Shown here piece after piece: positions 1 to 8,161 of a stretch of 64,000 bases of DNA. Numbering within the stretch: the stretch's first letter is position 1; every line of letters begins with the position of its first letter. Made by a program: the position numbers and the translations under genes. This stretch comes from Saprospiraceae bacterium (GTDB lineage: Bacteria > Bacteroidota > Bacteroidia > Chitinophagales > Saprospiraceae): assembly GCA_016710585.1 (NCBI GenBank), contig JADJVN010000046.1, forward strand, positions 328,637 to 392,636. Direction: 5' to 3'. The notes beneath the pieces were generated by a model. The model did not search any database. It saw nothing but the letters and a program-made list of their open reading frames with translations, and was not told where the DNA came from.

Positions 1-2
1 TA

Positions 3-245
3 GCATCCGTTGCAGAAACCAGAGGAGCAGAAAGATTTAGGTTGGTTGAAGAACATCTAGAAGATCCTGAGATGAAAAAATTTTATAAAATGCTATGGAC
101 TTCAGAAGCAAAGCATGGACATATTTATATTAAAATGGCCTTGAATTATTTTCCATCTGAGATAGTTTATTCTCGATTAGAGTACTGGTTAGGAGAAGAA
201 GCAAAAGTAATCGAAGATTTGGAAATTAGACCCGCTTTACATTAA
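3..245 (+). CDS. miaE: tRNA-(ms2io6A37)-hydroxylase MiaE-like protein, 3' part only
   Basis: The reading frame is open from the left edge, so only the C-terminal 80 residues are present. The visible start has the pattern EARxxERF as EtRgaERF, followed by FYKMLWTSEAKH. These are the E..R..ER and EA.H iron-ligand motifs of the MiaE ferritin-like diiron family, which hydroxylates the isopentenyl side chain of ms2i6A at position 37 of tRNAs reading U. The frame ends with a TAA, and the next gene starts 12 bases on. An internal TTG at 42 could be mistaken for a start, but the family motifs lie upstream of it. Family assignment is good; the exact substrate is inferred. Confidence 0.8.
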   Translation, partial: ASVAETRGAERFRLVEEHLEDPEMKKFYKMLWTSEAKHGHIYIKMALNYFPSEIVYSRLEYWLGEEAKVIEDLEIRPALH

Positions 246-257
246 TATTAAAAGTTT

Positions 258-974
258 ATGTACGAACATTATACAATAGCTTTGGGTAGTAATGAGTGGT
301 GGTACGGACTTATAGCTTCTTCTACATTATGGTTAACAATCATTTTTATTGGTTGGAAATTACGGAAACAAAACAAAGCTGAAAAATTAACCAGAATCCT
401 ATTTTGGTTATTGTTAATTCGAGAAATTATATTTCATTTATTTGTCATTATTTCAGGAAAATTTACTTTTCAAGATTCATTGCCATTGCATCTATGCGGG
501 ATTTCTTATATCTTTTTGTTGTTTGTATTTTATTATAGAGTTCAATATTTATTTGAATTTTTAATTATGTTGAGCTTAGCTGGTGCAATACAGAGTTTAA
601 TTACCCCTGAATTGACACATGGCTATTCATTTTTATTGTACATGGATTATTATTTTGTACATTCAGCACTATTCTTTTTACCTATTTATTGTTATTTTAT
701 AATGGGAATGAGACTTCGTCAGAGATCATGGTTAAGTGCTTTTTTATTTGGAAATGTGATACTACTCATCGTTGGGTTAATCAACTATTTTGTTGGAGCC
801 AATTATATATACCTATGCCATCCACCAAAGGCTAATAATCCTTTAATAACTGGTGGGTTCCCTTATCATATCATTGGATTTGAAGTCATTGGATTTATTC
901 ACATCATTCTTATTTATTTTATTTTTTATACTGTAATACCAAAATATGGATTACAAAAAATCAATCAAAAATGA
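258..974 (+). CDS. YwaF/TIGR02206-type integral membrane protein
   Basis: A 238-residue protein with about seven hydrophobic segments. It has the family hallmarks: a short LPLHLCGIS stretch after the second segment (about residues 75-83) and a late GANYIYLCHPP loop (about 180-190) before the last helix. These match the TIGR02206/YwaF family of membrane proteins, whose biochemical role is not established. The stop codon overlaps the purB start by four bases (ATGA, 971-974), so the two are probably translated together. The family is confident; I propose no function. Confidence 0.75.
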   Translation: MYEHYTIALGSNEWWYGLIASSTLWLTIIFIGWKLRKQNKAEKLTRILFWLLLIREIIFHLFVIISGKFTFQDSLPLHLCGISYIFLLFVFYYRVQYLFEFLIMLSLAGAIQSLITPELTHGYSFLLYMDYYFVHSALFFLPIYCYFIMGMRLRQRSWLSAFLFGNVILLIVGLINYFVGANYIYLCHPPKANNPLITGGFPYHIIGFEVIGFIHIILIYFIFYTVIPKYGLQKINQK

Positions 975-2326
975 TTACATCAATCTCACCAATAGATGGA
1001 CGTTATGCAGATAAAACTAGAGTTTTGTCCAATTATTTTTCTGAACATGCGCTTTTTTATTACCGTGTTAAAGTAGAAATAGAATACATCTTGGAATTAG
1101 CAAAATTATTGCCTGATTATATTCCAATTACTGAGCTTGAACGAAATGAATTTCAAAAAATTGTAATTGATTATTCACATGAAGATACGAATGCAATTAA
1201 AGAAATAGAGAAAACCACAAAGCATGATGTTAAAGCAGTGGAGTATTTTCTAAAAAATAAGTTAGACTTATTGCAACGAAGTGATATTATCGAATGGCTA
1301 CATTTTGGTTTAACCTCTCAAGATATTAATAATACTGCTTTTCCAATGATGATGCGTGATGCAACGGATCAAATATATATTCCTAAGCTCAATCAATTTA
1401 TGCACTCATTATTTTCTTTAGGAATTGAAAATAAAAACCTCCCAATGCTAAGTAGAACTCATGGGCAAGCTGCCTCCCCTACTACTCTGGGTAAAGAGCT
1501 TTTGGTTTTTCACGAGAGACTTTTCATTCAATTAAATAAACTTGAACACTATGAATATTCTGGTAAATTCGGAGGTGCGACTGGAAATTTTAATGCCCAT
1601 AAAGTGGCCTTCGATACCATTGATTGGCCATCTTGGGCAACTGCGTTTTTACAAGAAAAATTACATATAAATAGGCAACAATCTACTACTCAAATAGCAC
1701 ATTACGATGAAATAGCAGAATGGTGTCAATGTCTTTTGAGAATAAATACAATTCTAATTGATTTTTGCAGAGATGTTTGGCAATATATTTCGACAGAATA
1801 CTTTACACAGAAAGTGGTAAAAGGTGAAGTGGGATCATCTGCCATGCCACATAAAGTCAATCCAATTGATTTTGAAAATGCAGAAGGAAACTTAAGCTTG
1901 GCGAATAGTTTATTAGAATATTTTTCTGCAAAGTTACCCATCTCAAGATTACAAAGAGATCTTACAGATAGCACTGTATTGCGCAATATAGGTGTCCCTA
2001 TGGCACATTCTATTATTGCTCTGGATTCTTGCATAAACGGTATTAATAAACTCTTGGTAAATAAGGATAAGCTTAATAATGACTTAGATCAAAATTATGC
2101 TGTATTAGCAGAGGCTATACAGACAATTTTAAGACGAGAAAAATTTCCTTCACCTTATGAAGCTTTAAAAAATTTGACTCGAGGTCAGAAAAGTATTACT
2201 AAGGCTACTCTGCATGATTTTATTCACTCATTAACGATTGATGAAAAAGTTAAACAAGAAATGCTAAATCTTAGCCCCCAAAATTATATTGGTTTTGCTG
2301 GAGAAAAAATAAACCCACATATTTGA
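971..2326 (+). CDS. purB: Adenylosuccinate lyase
   Basis: Cleaves SAICAR to AICAR plus fumarate, and adenylosuccinate to AMP plus fumarate, in purine synthesis. The N-terminus SPIDGRYADKT and the fumarase/aspartase-superfamily signature SSAMPHKVNPIDFENAEGN (about residues 294-312), which carries the mobile catalytic serine, identify it. The HGLTSQD-like stretch (FGLTSQDINN) and SRTHGQAASPTT are further superfamily blocks. At 451 residues it is the longer, E. coli-like form. The ATG lies inside the preceding gene's stop. The last codons and the TGA are built into a terminator hairpin. Confidence 0.96.
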   Translation: MITSISPIDGRYADKTRVLSNYFSEHALFYYRVKVEIEYILELAKLLPDYIPITELERNEFQKIVIDYSHEDTNAIKEIEKTTKHDVKAVEYFLKNKLDLLQRSDIIEWLHFGLTSQDINNTAFPMMMRDATDQIYIPKLNQFMHSLFSLGIENKNLPMLSRTHGQAASPTTLGKELLVFHERLFIQLNKLEHYEYSGKFGGATGNFNAHKVAFDTIDWPSWATAFLQEKLHINRQQSTTQIAHYDEIAEWCQCLLRINTILIDFCRDVWQYISTEYFTQKVVKGEVGSSAMPHKVNPIDFENAEGNLSLANSLLEYFSAKLPISRLQRDLTDSTVLRNIGVPMAHSIIALDSCINGINKLLVNKDKLNNDLDQNYAVLAEAIQTILRREKFPSPYEALKNLTRGQKSITKATLHDFIHSLTIDEKVKQEMLNLSPQNYIGFAGEKINPHI

Positions 2327-2345
2327 GAATATGTGGGCTTTGCTT
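2311..2345. terminator. Bidirectional terminator overlapping the purB stop
   Basis: A perfect 10-bp stem CCCACATATT (2314-2323) / AATATGTGGG (2328-2337) closes a four-base loop that contains the purB TGA. On the minus strand the stem is followed by a T-rich tract (TTTATTTTTT) lying inside purB codons, so it suits the convergent gene ending at 2393 at least as well as purB. Confidence 0.75.
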
Positions 2346-2392
2346 AAAGGTTGATTTAATAACAGTCCCAAATTTATGCTTTGGTAAAAAAT

Positions 2393-3736
2393 TTATTTAA
2401 GTTTTATAGCTAATATAGATTGACCCACTTTGTATCCTAGATCATAACCTGCATCAATACTTGTTCTAAAATGAACAGAAGTCAGAATATCTGTATATGC
2501 GCCTTCATTGGCCCATGATTCAAAATCTGAATAACTTCTTACTTTTTGTAATAATGAACTGCGCTCTAGCTGAGTTCGATCAACGAAATTATTCTTTCTA
2601 TCAAAATAATTTGAGAGAATCACCGAAGCAGCTTTGTAAACTAATCCATTTTCAGAAACAAAATCTGGCGTTGCACTTGCATTTGTTGGTGGAACATAGA
2701 ATCGACTGATATATGTTCGTATATACGTAGCTGGTCTTAATCTATAGGTCTCATATTTTACTTTCCAAGCTAAAATATATGAATCATGCAATGCCCAAGA
2801 CATTTTAGTCAAAACTTCTACGGCATCACCATAGTTTAAGTTTTTTTCTTCAATCAGTTGAACAGTTAACATCAAACTCCTACAAACAGGAGCTGCAACT
2901 GGTGTTTGAGTTTTATCCCAAAAATCAATTTTAAGTTTTTGATCCTCAGTAAGATTTGTGCTCATCGCAAAACACTCATTCGCCTCTGCATACATCGTAG
3001 AACTGTTACTTCCAGAAAACTCTAATGGTTTAATCGGTTGTAATAAAGCATTTGAGTATATAACTCCCCTTACATTCCCCCATTTAGGTAAAAGCAATTT
3101 ATCTGAATAATCTGGAGGAGTAGGTACCCATGACCCAGGGGTAGTTGGTGGTACATAATTACTAGGGTAATTTTCTAAATAAGCATGACTCTGTTGATCT
3201 GAGTCTGAATACAACGCTATTGCTTCTCCTATAGATTTTCCTAACTTTTTTGAATCTTCTCTGACTACTGATGCTATTCCTGCACTGTATCTTTTTTCAA
3301 AACTACTTCTCAATGCTTCAATTTTGGCATAACTTTCACTTCCTGATGCGCCAAACAAATGCCTCACTATTACATACATAGCCTCATTTGCAACCAAAGT
3401 ATAATAATATTCTTTATTTGCATCAGCCTGTGGCAAGGTTAATTGAAAGCCATCCAACAAAGTTTGCTGAGTCTTATAATCTTTCATTCCAGATACAGAA
3501 CTTTCATACAAGGTATATCCTAGATAACTCATGGCTCTTGCGGCAATAGGCTCCGCATAACCGTTCGTTCTATCAACCAAGGAAAGCGCTAATTTATACC
3601 ACTCAGTAGCTAAATCATGGTCTAAAGTGGCAATATTTGAAGTATTCACTTGTGGAACATCCTTCTGACAGCCAGTGTTAGTAAATATTACCATTGATAT
3701 GGTCAGCCAAATGGCTAAAATGCTAATGCGTTTCAT
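2393..3736 (-). CDS. Vanadium haloperoxidase-like lipoprotein with lost catalytic residues
   Basis: A 447-residue exported protein with a hydrophobic leader ending in TGC, so probably a lipoprotein. It aligns along most of its length with the intact haloperoxidase-like protein encoded at 42755-44209 (shared pattern GY..P..ARA.SY.G...YE, and a late VHFR...DAG). The vanadate/phosphate pocket of the PAP2-haloperoxidase family needs K-x6-RP, PSGH and SR-x5-H. Here K327-x6-R334-P335 and H422 remain, but the acid-base His is Asn363, the Gly before it is Glu362, and the second Arg is Asp416. Family membership is clear; it is probably not an active peroxidase or phosphatase, which is inference. Confidence 0.75.
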   Translation of the reverse strand: MKRISILAIWLTISMVIFTNTGCQKDVPQVNTSNIATLDHDLATEWYKLALSLVDRTNGYAEPIAARAMSYLGYTLYESSVSGMKDYKTQQTLLDGFQLTLPQADANKEYYYTLVANEAMYVIVRHLFGASGSESYAKIEALRSSFEKRYSAGIASVVREDSKKLGKSIGEAIALYSDSDQQSHAYLENYPSNYVPPTTPGSWVPTPPDYSDKLLLPKWGNVRGVIYSNALLQPIKPLEFSGSNSSTMYAEANECFAMSTNLTEDQKLKIDFWDKTQTPVAAPVCRSLMLTVQLIEEKNLNYGDAVEVLTKMSWALHDSYILAWKVKYETYRLRPATYIRTYISRFYVPPTNASATPDFVSENGLVYKAASVILSNYFDRKNNFVDRTQLERSSLLQKVRSYSDFESWANEGAYTDILTSVHFRTSIDAGYDLGYKVGQSILAIKLK

Positions 3737-3833
3737 GCTAAAAGAGTTTTGTTTTACAATACAATCACAAATATATTACGAATATTTATAATATGTAAGT
3801 AATTGATAAAAAAATTCTTTTTTGCAGCTTTTT

Positions 3834-5249
3834 TTATTGTTTTGTTTCGTTTTCTTTGTATTTGATAAGCTTTTCCATCACTTCTCCCAACTGCTCCGCT
3901 GCAATTTTTTTGGATAAAATTCGCTTATCTGAATCTAATATATATATCTGCGGTGTGGTTTTTAAATCATACGTAAGTTTGAATCTCGTATAAGGATTTG
4001 GATCACTAAGATTGAGAAAATTTTGCATTTTCAATTGCTCTACCCCTTCCCAGCACGTTTTTTCATCCGCTCCTGTTTTCGAACAAATTGCAACTACTTC
4101 AACTCCTTTGGATTTAAAATCTTCTTGAAATTTCACAACATGGTGCATCGATTGTTTACAATGTCCACAATCTGGTGCCCAGAATAAAAGAACAACATAT
4201 TTGCTTTTTATACTATGTATCGATACCGGAGTAGAATCTTTCTTATAAACAGTAATATCTGGTGCTATCTTATCTATTAGCAAGGGTTTCAAGGCTTTAG
4301 CATCTTGAGTCATCTTTGCCAGATTTTCTTTATCAATCCATGGTGCTAAGCCTTTTCCATAATAGTTCTCTACGAGATAAACATAAACGCCATCCATACC
4401 TATATACTTTGAATTGGCATAAACATTTAGTGAATTAGATAAAATATACTTAAAATTGTCACCTTTTGGATCACACTTACTAAGTATTAAACTGAGAGCC
4501 TCATTGATCGAATCTGGAATTTGAAAAGTCAATTTATTCACATATTGATCAATCTTTTGAGAAAACAAAGGCAAACGAACAGATCTATTGTCTTTTAAAT
4601 TTACTAGATCAAAATAATGTGCTTTGTAATATCGAAATGCTTGTTCATCTTTTTCATCTTTATTTCCTTGAAATTCAGGAATATCTATATCTCTAGACCA
4701 AGAAATTATAAGACTCAATAAACTGTTTTCTTGTTCTTTTTGAATCTTCAATTGATAAGCTTTTACTTCAGAATCTATATTTGTTAATTGTTTTGACAAA
4801 TCTTCCAATTCTTTAGCATCATTTGAGACTTTCTGTCTTTTGGATAATGAATCTGCAAAAATTCTTTTATTTGCAATAAATTGAATATAATCTTTAAAAT
4901 CTTGATTTAATTTCGTCCCCTTAAATTTGAGATTTTGGTTTAACTCTTTAATATTGGTTTCTATGGTAAAATCTTGCTTGTCATCGACTAATATCTGAAA
5001 ATACTCATGATTGGGTTTCAAGACAATCAGGTACATCCCTTGTTCAAGAACGGTATCCCCTTTAAAAACAAATTCACCATTTTTTGAAACTGCTGTATCC
5101 CTTATATATTGTTTCTCACCATAATGATATCCTAATAATAAGGTATCCTTTTCATAGCCAGTTATTTTAACCTTTATTTTGTATGCAAATGCCTCAGTCA
5201 GACATCCGAATAAAGTTAATATAAGGAATAAGATACTTTTTACGTTCAT
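3834..5249 (-). CDS. TlpA-like thioredoxin-fold protein with DUF4369 N-terminus
   Basis: A 471-residue exported protein. A signal peptide (about 1-22) is followed by a small beta domain of DUF4369 type (about 24-110), a charged helical middle (about 115-320), and a thioredoxin/AhpC-TSA domain (about 328-465). The redox motif is WAPDCGHC, with cysteines 361 and 364. This architecture is common in Bacteroidota periplasmic thiol-disulfide oxidoreductases related to TlpA/ResA, which reduce disulfides in exported proteins or cytochrome c. The natural substrate cannot be told. No partner gene lies next to it; both flanking gaps are about 100-160 bases. Confidence 0.85.
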   Translation of the reverse strand: MNVKSILFLILTLFGCLTEAFAYKIKVKITGYEKDTLLLGYHYGEKQYIRDTAVSKNGEFVFKGDTVLEQGMYLIVLKPNHEYFQILVDDKQDFTIETNIKELNQNLKFKGTKLNQDFKDYIQFIANKRIFADSLSKRQKVSNDAKELEDLSKQLTNIDSEVKAYQLKIQKEQENSLLSLIISWSRDIDIPEFQGNKDEKDEQAFRYYKAHYFDLVNLKDNRSVRLPLFSQKIDQYVNKLTFQIPDSINEALSLILSKCDPKGDNFKYILSNSLNVYANSKYIGMDGVYVYLVENYYGKGLAPWIDKENLAKMTQDAKALKPLLIDKIAPDITVYKKDSTPVSIHSIKSKYVVLLFWAPDCGHCKQSMHHVVKFQEDFKSKGVEVVAICSKTGADEKTCWEGVEQLKMQNFLNLSDPNPYTRFKLTYDLKTTPQIYILDSDKRILSKKIAAEQLGEVMEKLIKYKENETKQ

Positions 5250-5408
5250 GGATTAAAATTTAGACTTCAATTTTATAAAAAGACACTGCTTTCCCTGAAA
5301 TCTATAATTATACAATTATATTACTTTAAAAGTTCGATTCCGCTGCTTAAAAAAATCTTAATAAAACCTAAATATAACGAAATTCCAGAGCTAAAATTGT
5401 TAATTAAA

Positions 5409-6338
5409 TCAATTTGAATTGGCCAATAAATATAATACCGACATTCGAATAGCCACACCATTTTGCACTTGATCCAAGATAATAGAATACTCAGAATCCG
5501 CTGCATCTGTACTCAATTCGACACCTCTATTTATTGGACCTGGATGCATTAGCACAACTTTTTTCTTTAATTGATCTAGTGTTTTCTTTGTGATTCCAAA
5601 AAAATTTGCATATTCACCTGCTGATGGAAAAAATTGAAGTTCTTGTCTTTCGGTTTGGATGCGAAGCACATTGGCTACATCGCACCAGTTTAGAACTTCC
5701 ATAAGATTGAATTCAACTTTAATTCCAAGACTTTCAATATACTTAGGAATCAAAGTGGAGGGTCCGCAAACTTTTACTTCTGCGCCCATTTTTTTTAATA
5801 ATAATATGTTGGACAAAGCAACTCGAGAATGTAATATATCCCCTATTATTGCTATCCTAATTCCCTTTAGTTTTCCAAATTTTTCCTTTATGGAAAAGGC
5901 ATCTAAAAGGGCTTGAGTAGGATGTTCGTGTGTACCATCTCCTGCATTGATGATTTGAGCATCAATTTTTTTAGATAAAAAACTCGCTGCACCTACGGCT
6001 GGATGGCGCAAAACGATCATATCTACTTTCATTGCTAAAATATTCTGTACAGTATCCAGCAAGGTCTCTCCTTTACTAACAGAAGAACCAGATGAAGAAA
6101 AATTTATAATGTCGGCAGATAAACGTTTTTCTGCCAACTCAAATGAGAGTTTTGTTCTAGTGGAATTTTCAAAAAATAAATTAGCTATCGTTATATCTCT
6201 TAATGAAGGCACTTTTTTTATCGGTCTTTGTAAGACTTCTTTAAATTGAATAGCTGTCTCTAAAAGAAGATCTATGTCATTTTCAGTGAGATCTTTGATC
6301 CCTATCAAATGTCTTACACTTAGTTTACTTGGGGTCAT
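5409..6338 (-). CDS. pyrB: Aspartate carbamoyltransferase catalytic subunit
   Basis: Condenses carbamoyl phosphate and aspartate in pyrimidine synthesis. The carbamoyl-phosphate loop FFENSTRTKLSFE (residues 55-67), the HPTQALLD block and the late MHPGPINRGVE segment are all present in a 309-residue protein, the normal length. Its ATG overlaps the end of pyrR by four bases, so pyrR-pyrB form a coupled unit on the minus strand. No pyrI regulatory-subunit gene is adjacent, so it is probably the unregulated trimeric type. Confidence 0.95.
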   Translation of the reverse strand: MTPSKLSVRHLIGIKDLTENDIDLLLETAIQFKEVLQRPIKKVPSLRDITIANLFFENSTRTKLSFELAEKRLSADIINFSSSGSSVSKGETLLDTVQNILAMKVDMIVLRHPAVGAASFLSKKIDAQIINAGDGTHEHPTQALLDAFSIKEKFGKLKGIRIAIIGDILHSRVALSNILLLKKMGAEVKVCGPSTLIPKYIESLGIKVEFNLMEVLNWCDVANVLRIQTERQELQFFPSAGEYANFFGITKKTLDQLKKKVVLMHPGPINRGVELSTDAADSEYSIILDQVQNGVAIRMSVLYLLANSN

Positions 6339-6895
6339 TTCTTTATTCTTTCAGAATCATAAAATAATACTCTATTTTCACCTGAGTCTTCAGCCCATTC
6401 CACTTTCACGTAGGCTTCATCCAATGCATCTACTCTCATCCCAAAATAATCTGCTTGAACTGGGAGATGCCTATTGAATCTTCTATCTATCAACACTAAT
6501 AATTCAACTTTTAGCGGACGACCGAAATTTGATAATGCTTGCAAAGCTGCAATAATCGTTCGACCGGTATATAAGACATCATCTACAAGAATTACTTTTT
6601 TTCCTTCAATTAAGAATTCCATATCCATCTCGTGCGCTGAAGGAATTTTGTTTCCACTCCTAAAATCATCTCTGTAAAAAGTAATATCTAATTTTCCAAA
6701 CTCAATATTTAGATTGGGATTTAATGAATTTAATTTTTTAATTATTTTTTCTGCCAGAACCACACCCTTTTGTTGAATTCCGATGATGCAAGAGTTTTGA
6801 AATTGATCATGATGTTCTATGATTTGATAGCAAAGTCTTTCAATCAATCTGTCTAATTGTTCTGATTTGATAATAACTTTAGCTTTTTTCTTCAT
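6335..6895 (-). CDS. pyrR: PyrR, pyrimidine regulator / uracil phosphoribosyltransferase
   Basis: A PRTase-fold protein with the PRPP-binding signature VILVDDVLYTGRT (about residues 101-113) and an early IGIQQKGVVLAE segment typical of PyrR. In Firmicutes PyrR binds pyr mRNA and controls attenuation; it also has uracil phosphoribosyltransferase activity. I start it at the ATG at 6895 rather than a TTG one codon upstream. It directly precedes and overlaps pyrB. The 66-base leader ahead of it shows no terminator/antiterminator pair, so RNA-based control is not evident here. Confidence 0.93.
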   Translation of the reverse strand: MKKKAKVIIKSEQLDRLIERLCYQIIEHHDQFQNSCIIGIQQKGVVLAEKIIKKLNSLNPNLNIEFGKLDITFYRDDFRSGNKIPSAHEMDMEFLIEGKKVILVDDVLYTGRTIIAALQALSNFGRPLKVELLVLIDRRFNRHLPVQADYFGMRVDALDEAYVKVEWAEDSGENRVLFYDSERIKK

Positions 6896-6961
6896 CAAAC
6901 TTGTTACATTTTTTGCGAAGGTAAAGTAAATTTACTAAGAATTAAAATTCAATCAAATTAA

Positions 6962-7186
6962 TCAATTGAAAAAATGAATCCATAATTTATATAAAACATT
7001 GATAATTATACTAAAAAGAATCATGGTCGTAATTGGAAAATAAAAAGAGAAATTATCTTTTTCAATATGAATGTCTCCTGGTAAATTTCCTATCCAACGC
7101 AAATGATTCCCAAAAAAATAATATGTAAGCCCTATAATAATCAATGCGACCCCTAATAGAATGATGTATTTAGGCCAAGCTTCCAT
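6962..7186 (-). CDS. DUF2905 small membrane protein
   Basis: A 74-residue protein with a hydrophobic helix at each end and the DUF2905 core WIGNLPGDIHIEKDNFSFYFP between them (about residues 31-51). DUF2905 proteins are small two-helix membrane proteins of unknown function. The start lies one base after the stop of the upstream nucleotidyltransferase gene, so the two are co-transcribed. Family recognition is strong; no role can be given. Confidence 0.85.
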   Translation of the reverse strand: MEAWPKYIILLGVALIIIGLTYYFFGNHLRWIGNLPGDIHIEKDNFSFYFPITTMILFSIIINVLYKLWIHFFN

Positions 7187-7187
7187 C

Positions 7188-8096
7188 TCAACTTAAATTT
7201 GTTGGATAAAATCCATCGTCTATCATTTTTTGGAGTTGGGCAGCGACAAAAGGCTTATCTTCAATATATGTTACACCGAACCAATGGCTAGGCGAAGTTA
7301 AAATTTCGACTTTGATGATTTGTCTCTCGATTAAATCTTGTATTAATTCAGGAATGTAAAATTCTGACCCAAATTCATTTAATCTAGACTCTAAAAAGGA
7401 TATGAAATAAGATTCTGCATATTGGAAATAACTAGATTGAAATGCCCACATATTCATGCTCACCAATGAATGCTTGTCAAAGCTAATCAGTTCTCCTGCT
7501 TTTTTACATGTGATCAATCCATCTGCATTTCTTGAAATCCCTTTACATTCTTCAACGAGTTCTAGATAGCCATCTTCATTTGCCTTGCAAATCCCCCTGT
7601 TAACTTCACCATGATCAGATAAGGTATTTTCTAGCAAATAAGCAACTACTGCATAATCACCACTATTAGTATGAGCGGAAAGATAATCATATAATACCTT
7701 TAATGCCTCCCTACCATAATAATCATCAGCATTAATAACCCCAAATCCTTCTTTAATTACAGATCTAGCTGCCCAAAGTGCATGACCCGTGCCCCATGGC
7801 TTTTCCCTATCTGCGGGGCATTCAAAATTATCTGGTAAATCATCCAATTCTTGGAAGACAAATTCCATTTTAACTTTATTTGCCCATTTCTGATTCATTC
7901 TTTCCTTGAATTCTTTTTCAAAAGATTTGCGAATGATAAATACAATTTTTTCAAATCCAGCAAGGATTGCATCATAAATGGAATAGTCTATGATTGTTTC
8001 GCCACTTGGTCCGAAACCATCCATTTGCTTCAACCCACCATAACGGCTTCCCATTCCTGCCGCAAGTATCAATAATGAAGGCTTATTTAAACTCAT
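7188..8096 (-). CDS. Sugar-phosphate nucleotidyltransferase family protein
   Basis: A 302-residue GT-A-fold NTP transferase. The nucleotide-binding loop LILAAGMGSRYGGLKQ sits at about residues 9-24, and a VINADDYYGREA segment supplies the metal-binding acidic residues (about 119-130). This group resembles bacterial sugar-1-phosphate nucleotidylyltransferases that make NDP-sugars for envelope polysaccharides. It is followed by the DUF2905 gene after one base. No glycosyltransferase genes lie nearby, so the sugar is unknown. A terminator for the gene ending at 8162 lies just upstream of its start. Confidence 0.82.
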   Translation of the reverse strand: MSLNKPSLLILAAGMGSRYGGLKQMDGFGPSGETIIDYSIYDAILAGFEKIVFIIRKSFEKEFKERMNQKWANKVKMEFVFQELDDLPDNFECPADREKPWGTGHALWAARSVIKEGFGVINADDYYGREALKVLYDYLSAHTNSGDYAVVAYLLENTLSDHGEVNRGICKANEDGYLELVEECKGISRNADGLITCKKAGELISFDKHSLVSMNMWAFQSSYFQYAESYFISFLESRLNEFGSEFYIPELIQDLIERQIIKVEILTSPSHWFGVTYIEDKPFVAAQLQKMIDDGFYPTNLS

Positions 8097-8107
8097 ATTG
8101 CAAAAAT

Positions 8108-8138
8108 AAAAACCTCGAGCTTATTTGCCCGAGGTTTT
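8108..8138 (-). terminator. Terminator after the DUF1501 gene
   Basis: Arms AAAACCTCG (8109-8117) and CGAGGTTTT (8130-8138) form a 9-bp stem with a 12-base loop. Read on the minus strand the stem ends in a T-rich tract, just past the DUF1501 stop at 8162. Confidence 0.7.
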
Positions 8139-8161
8139 AACTATTAATATTATGATTTAAT

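Noticed and set aside
1726..2034. Minus-strand open frame of 102 codons inside purB
   Set aside because: It is the antisense of a strongly conserved gene, has no family features and no independent start context.
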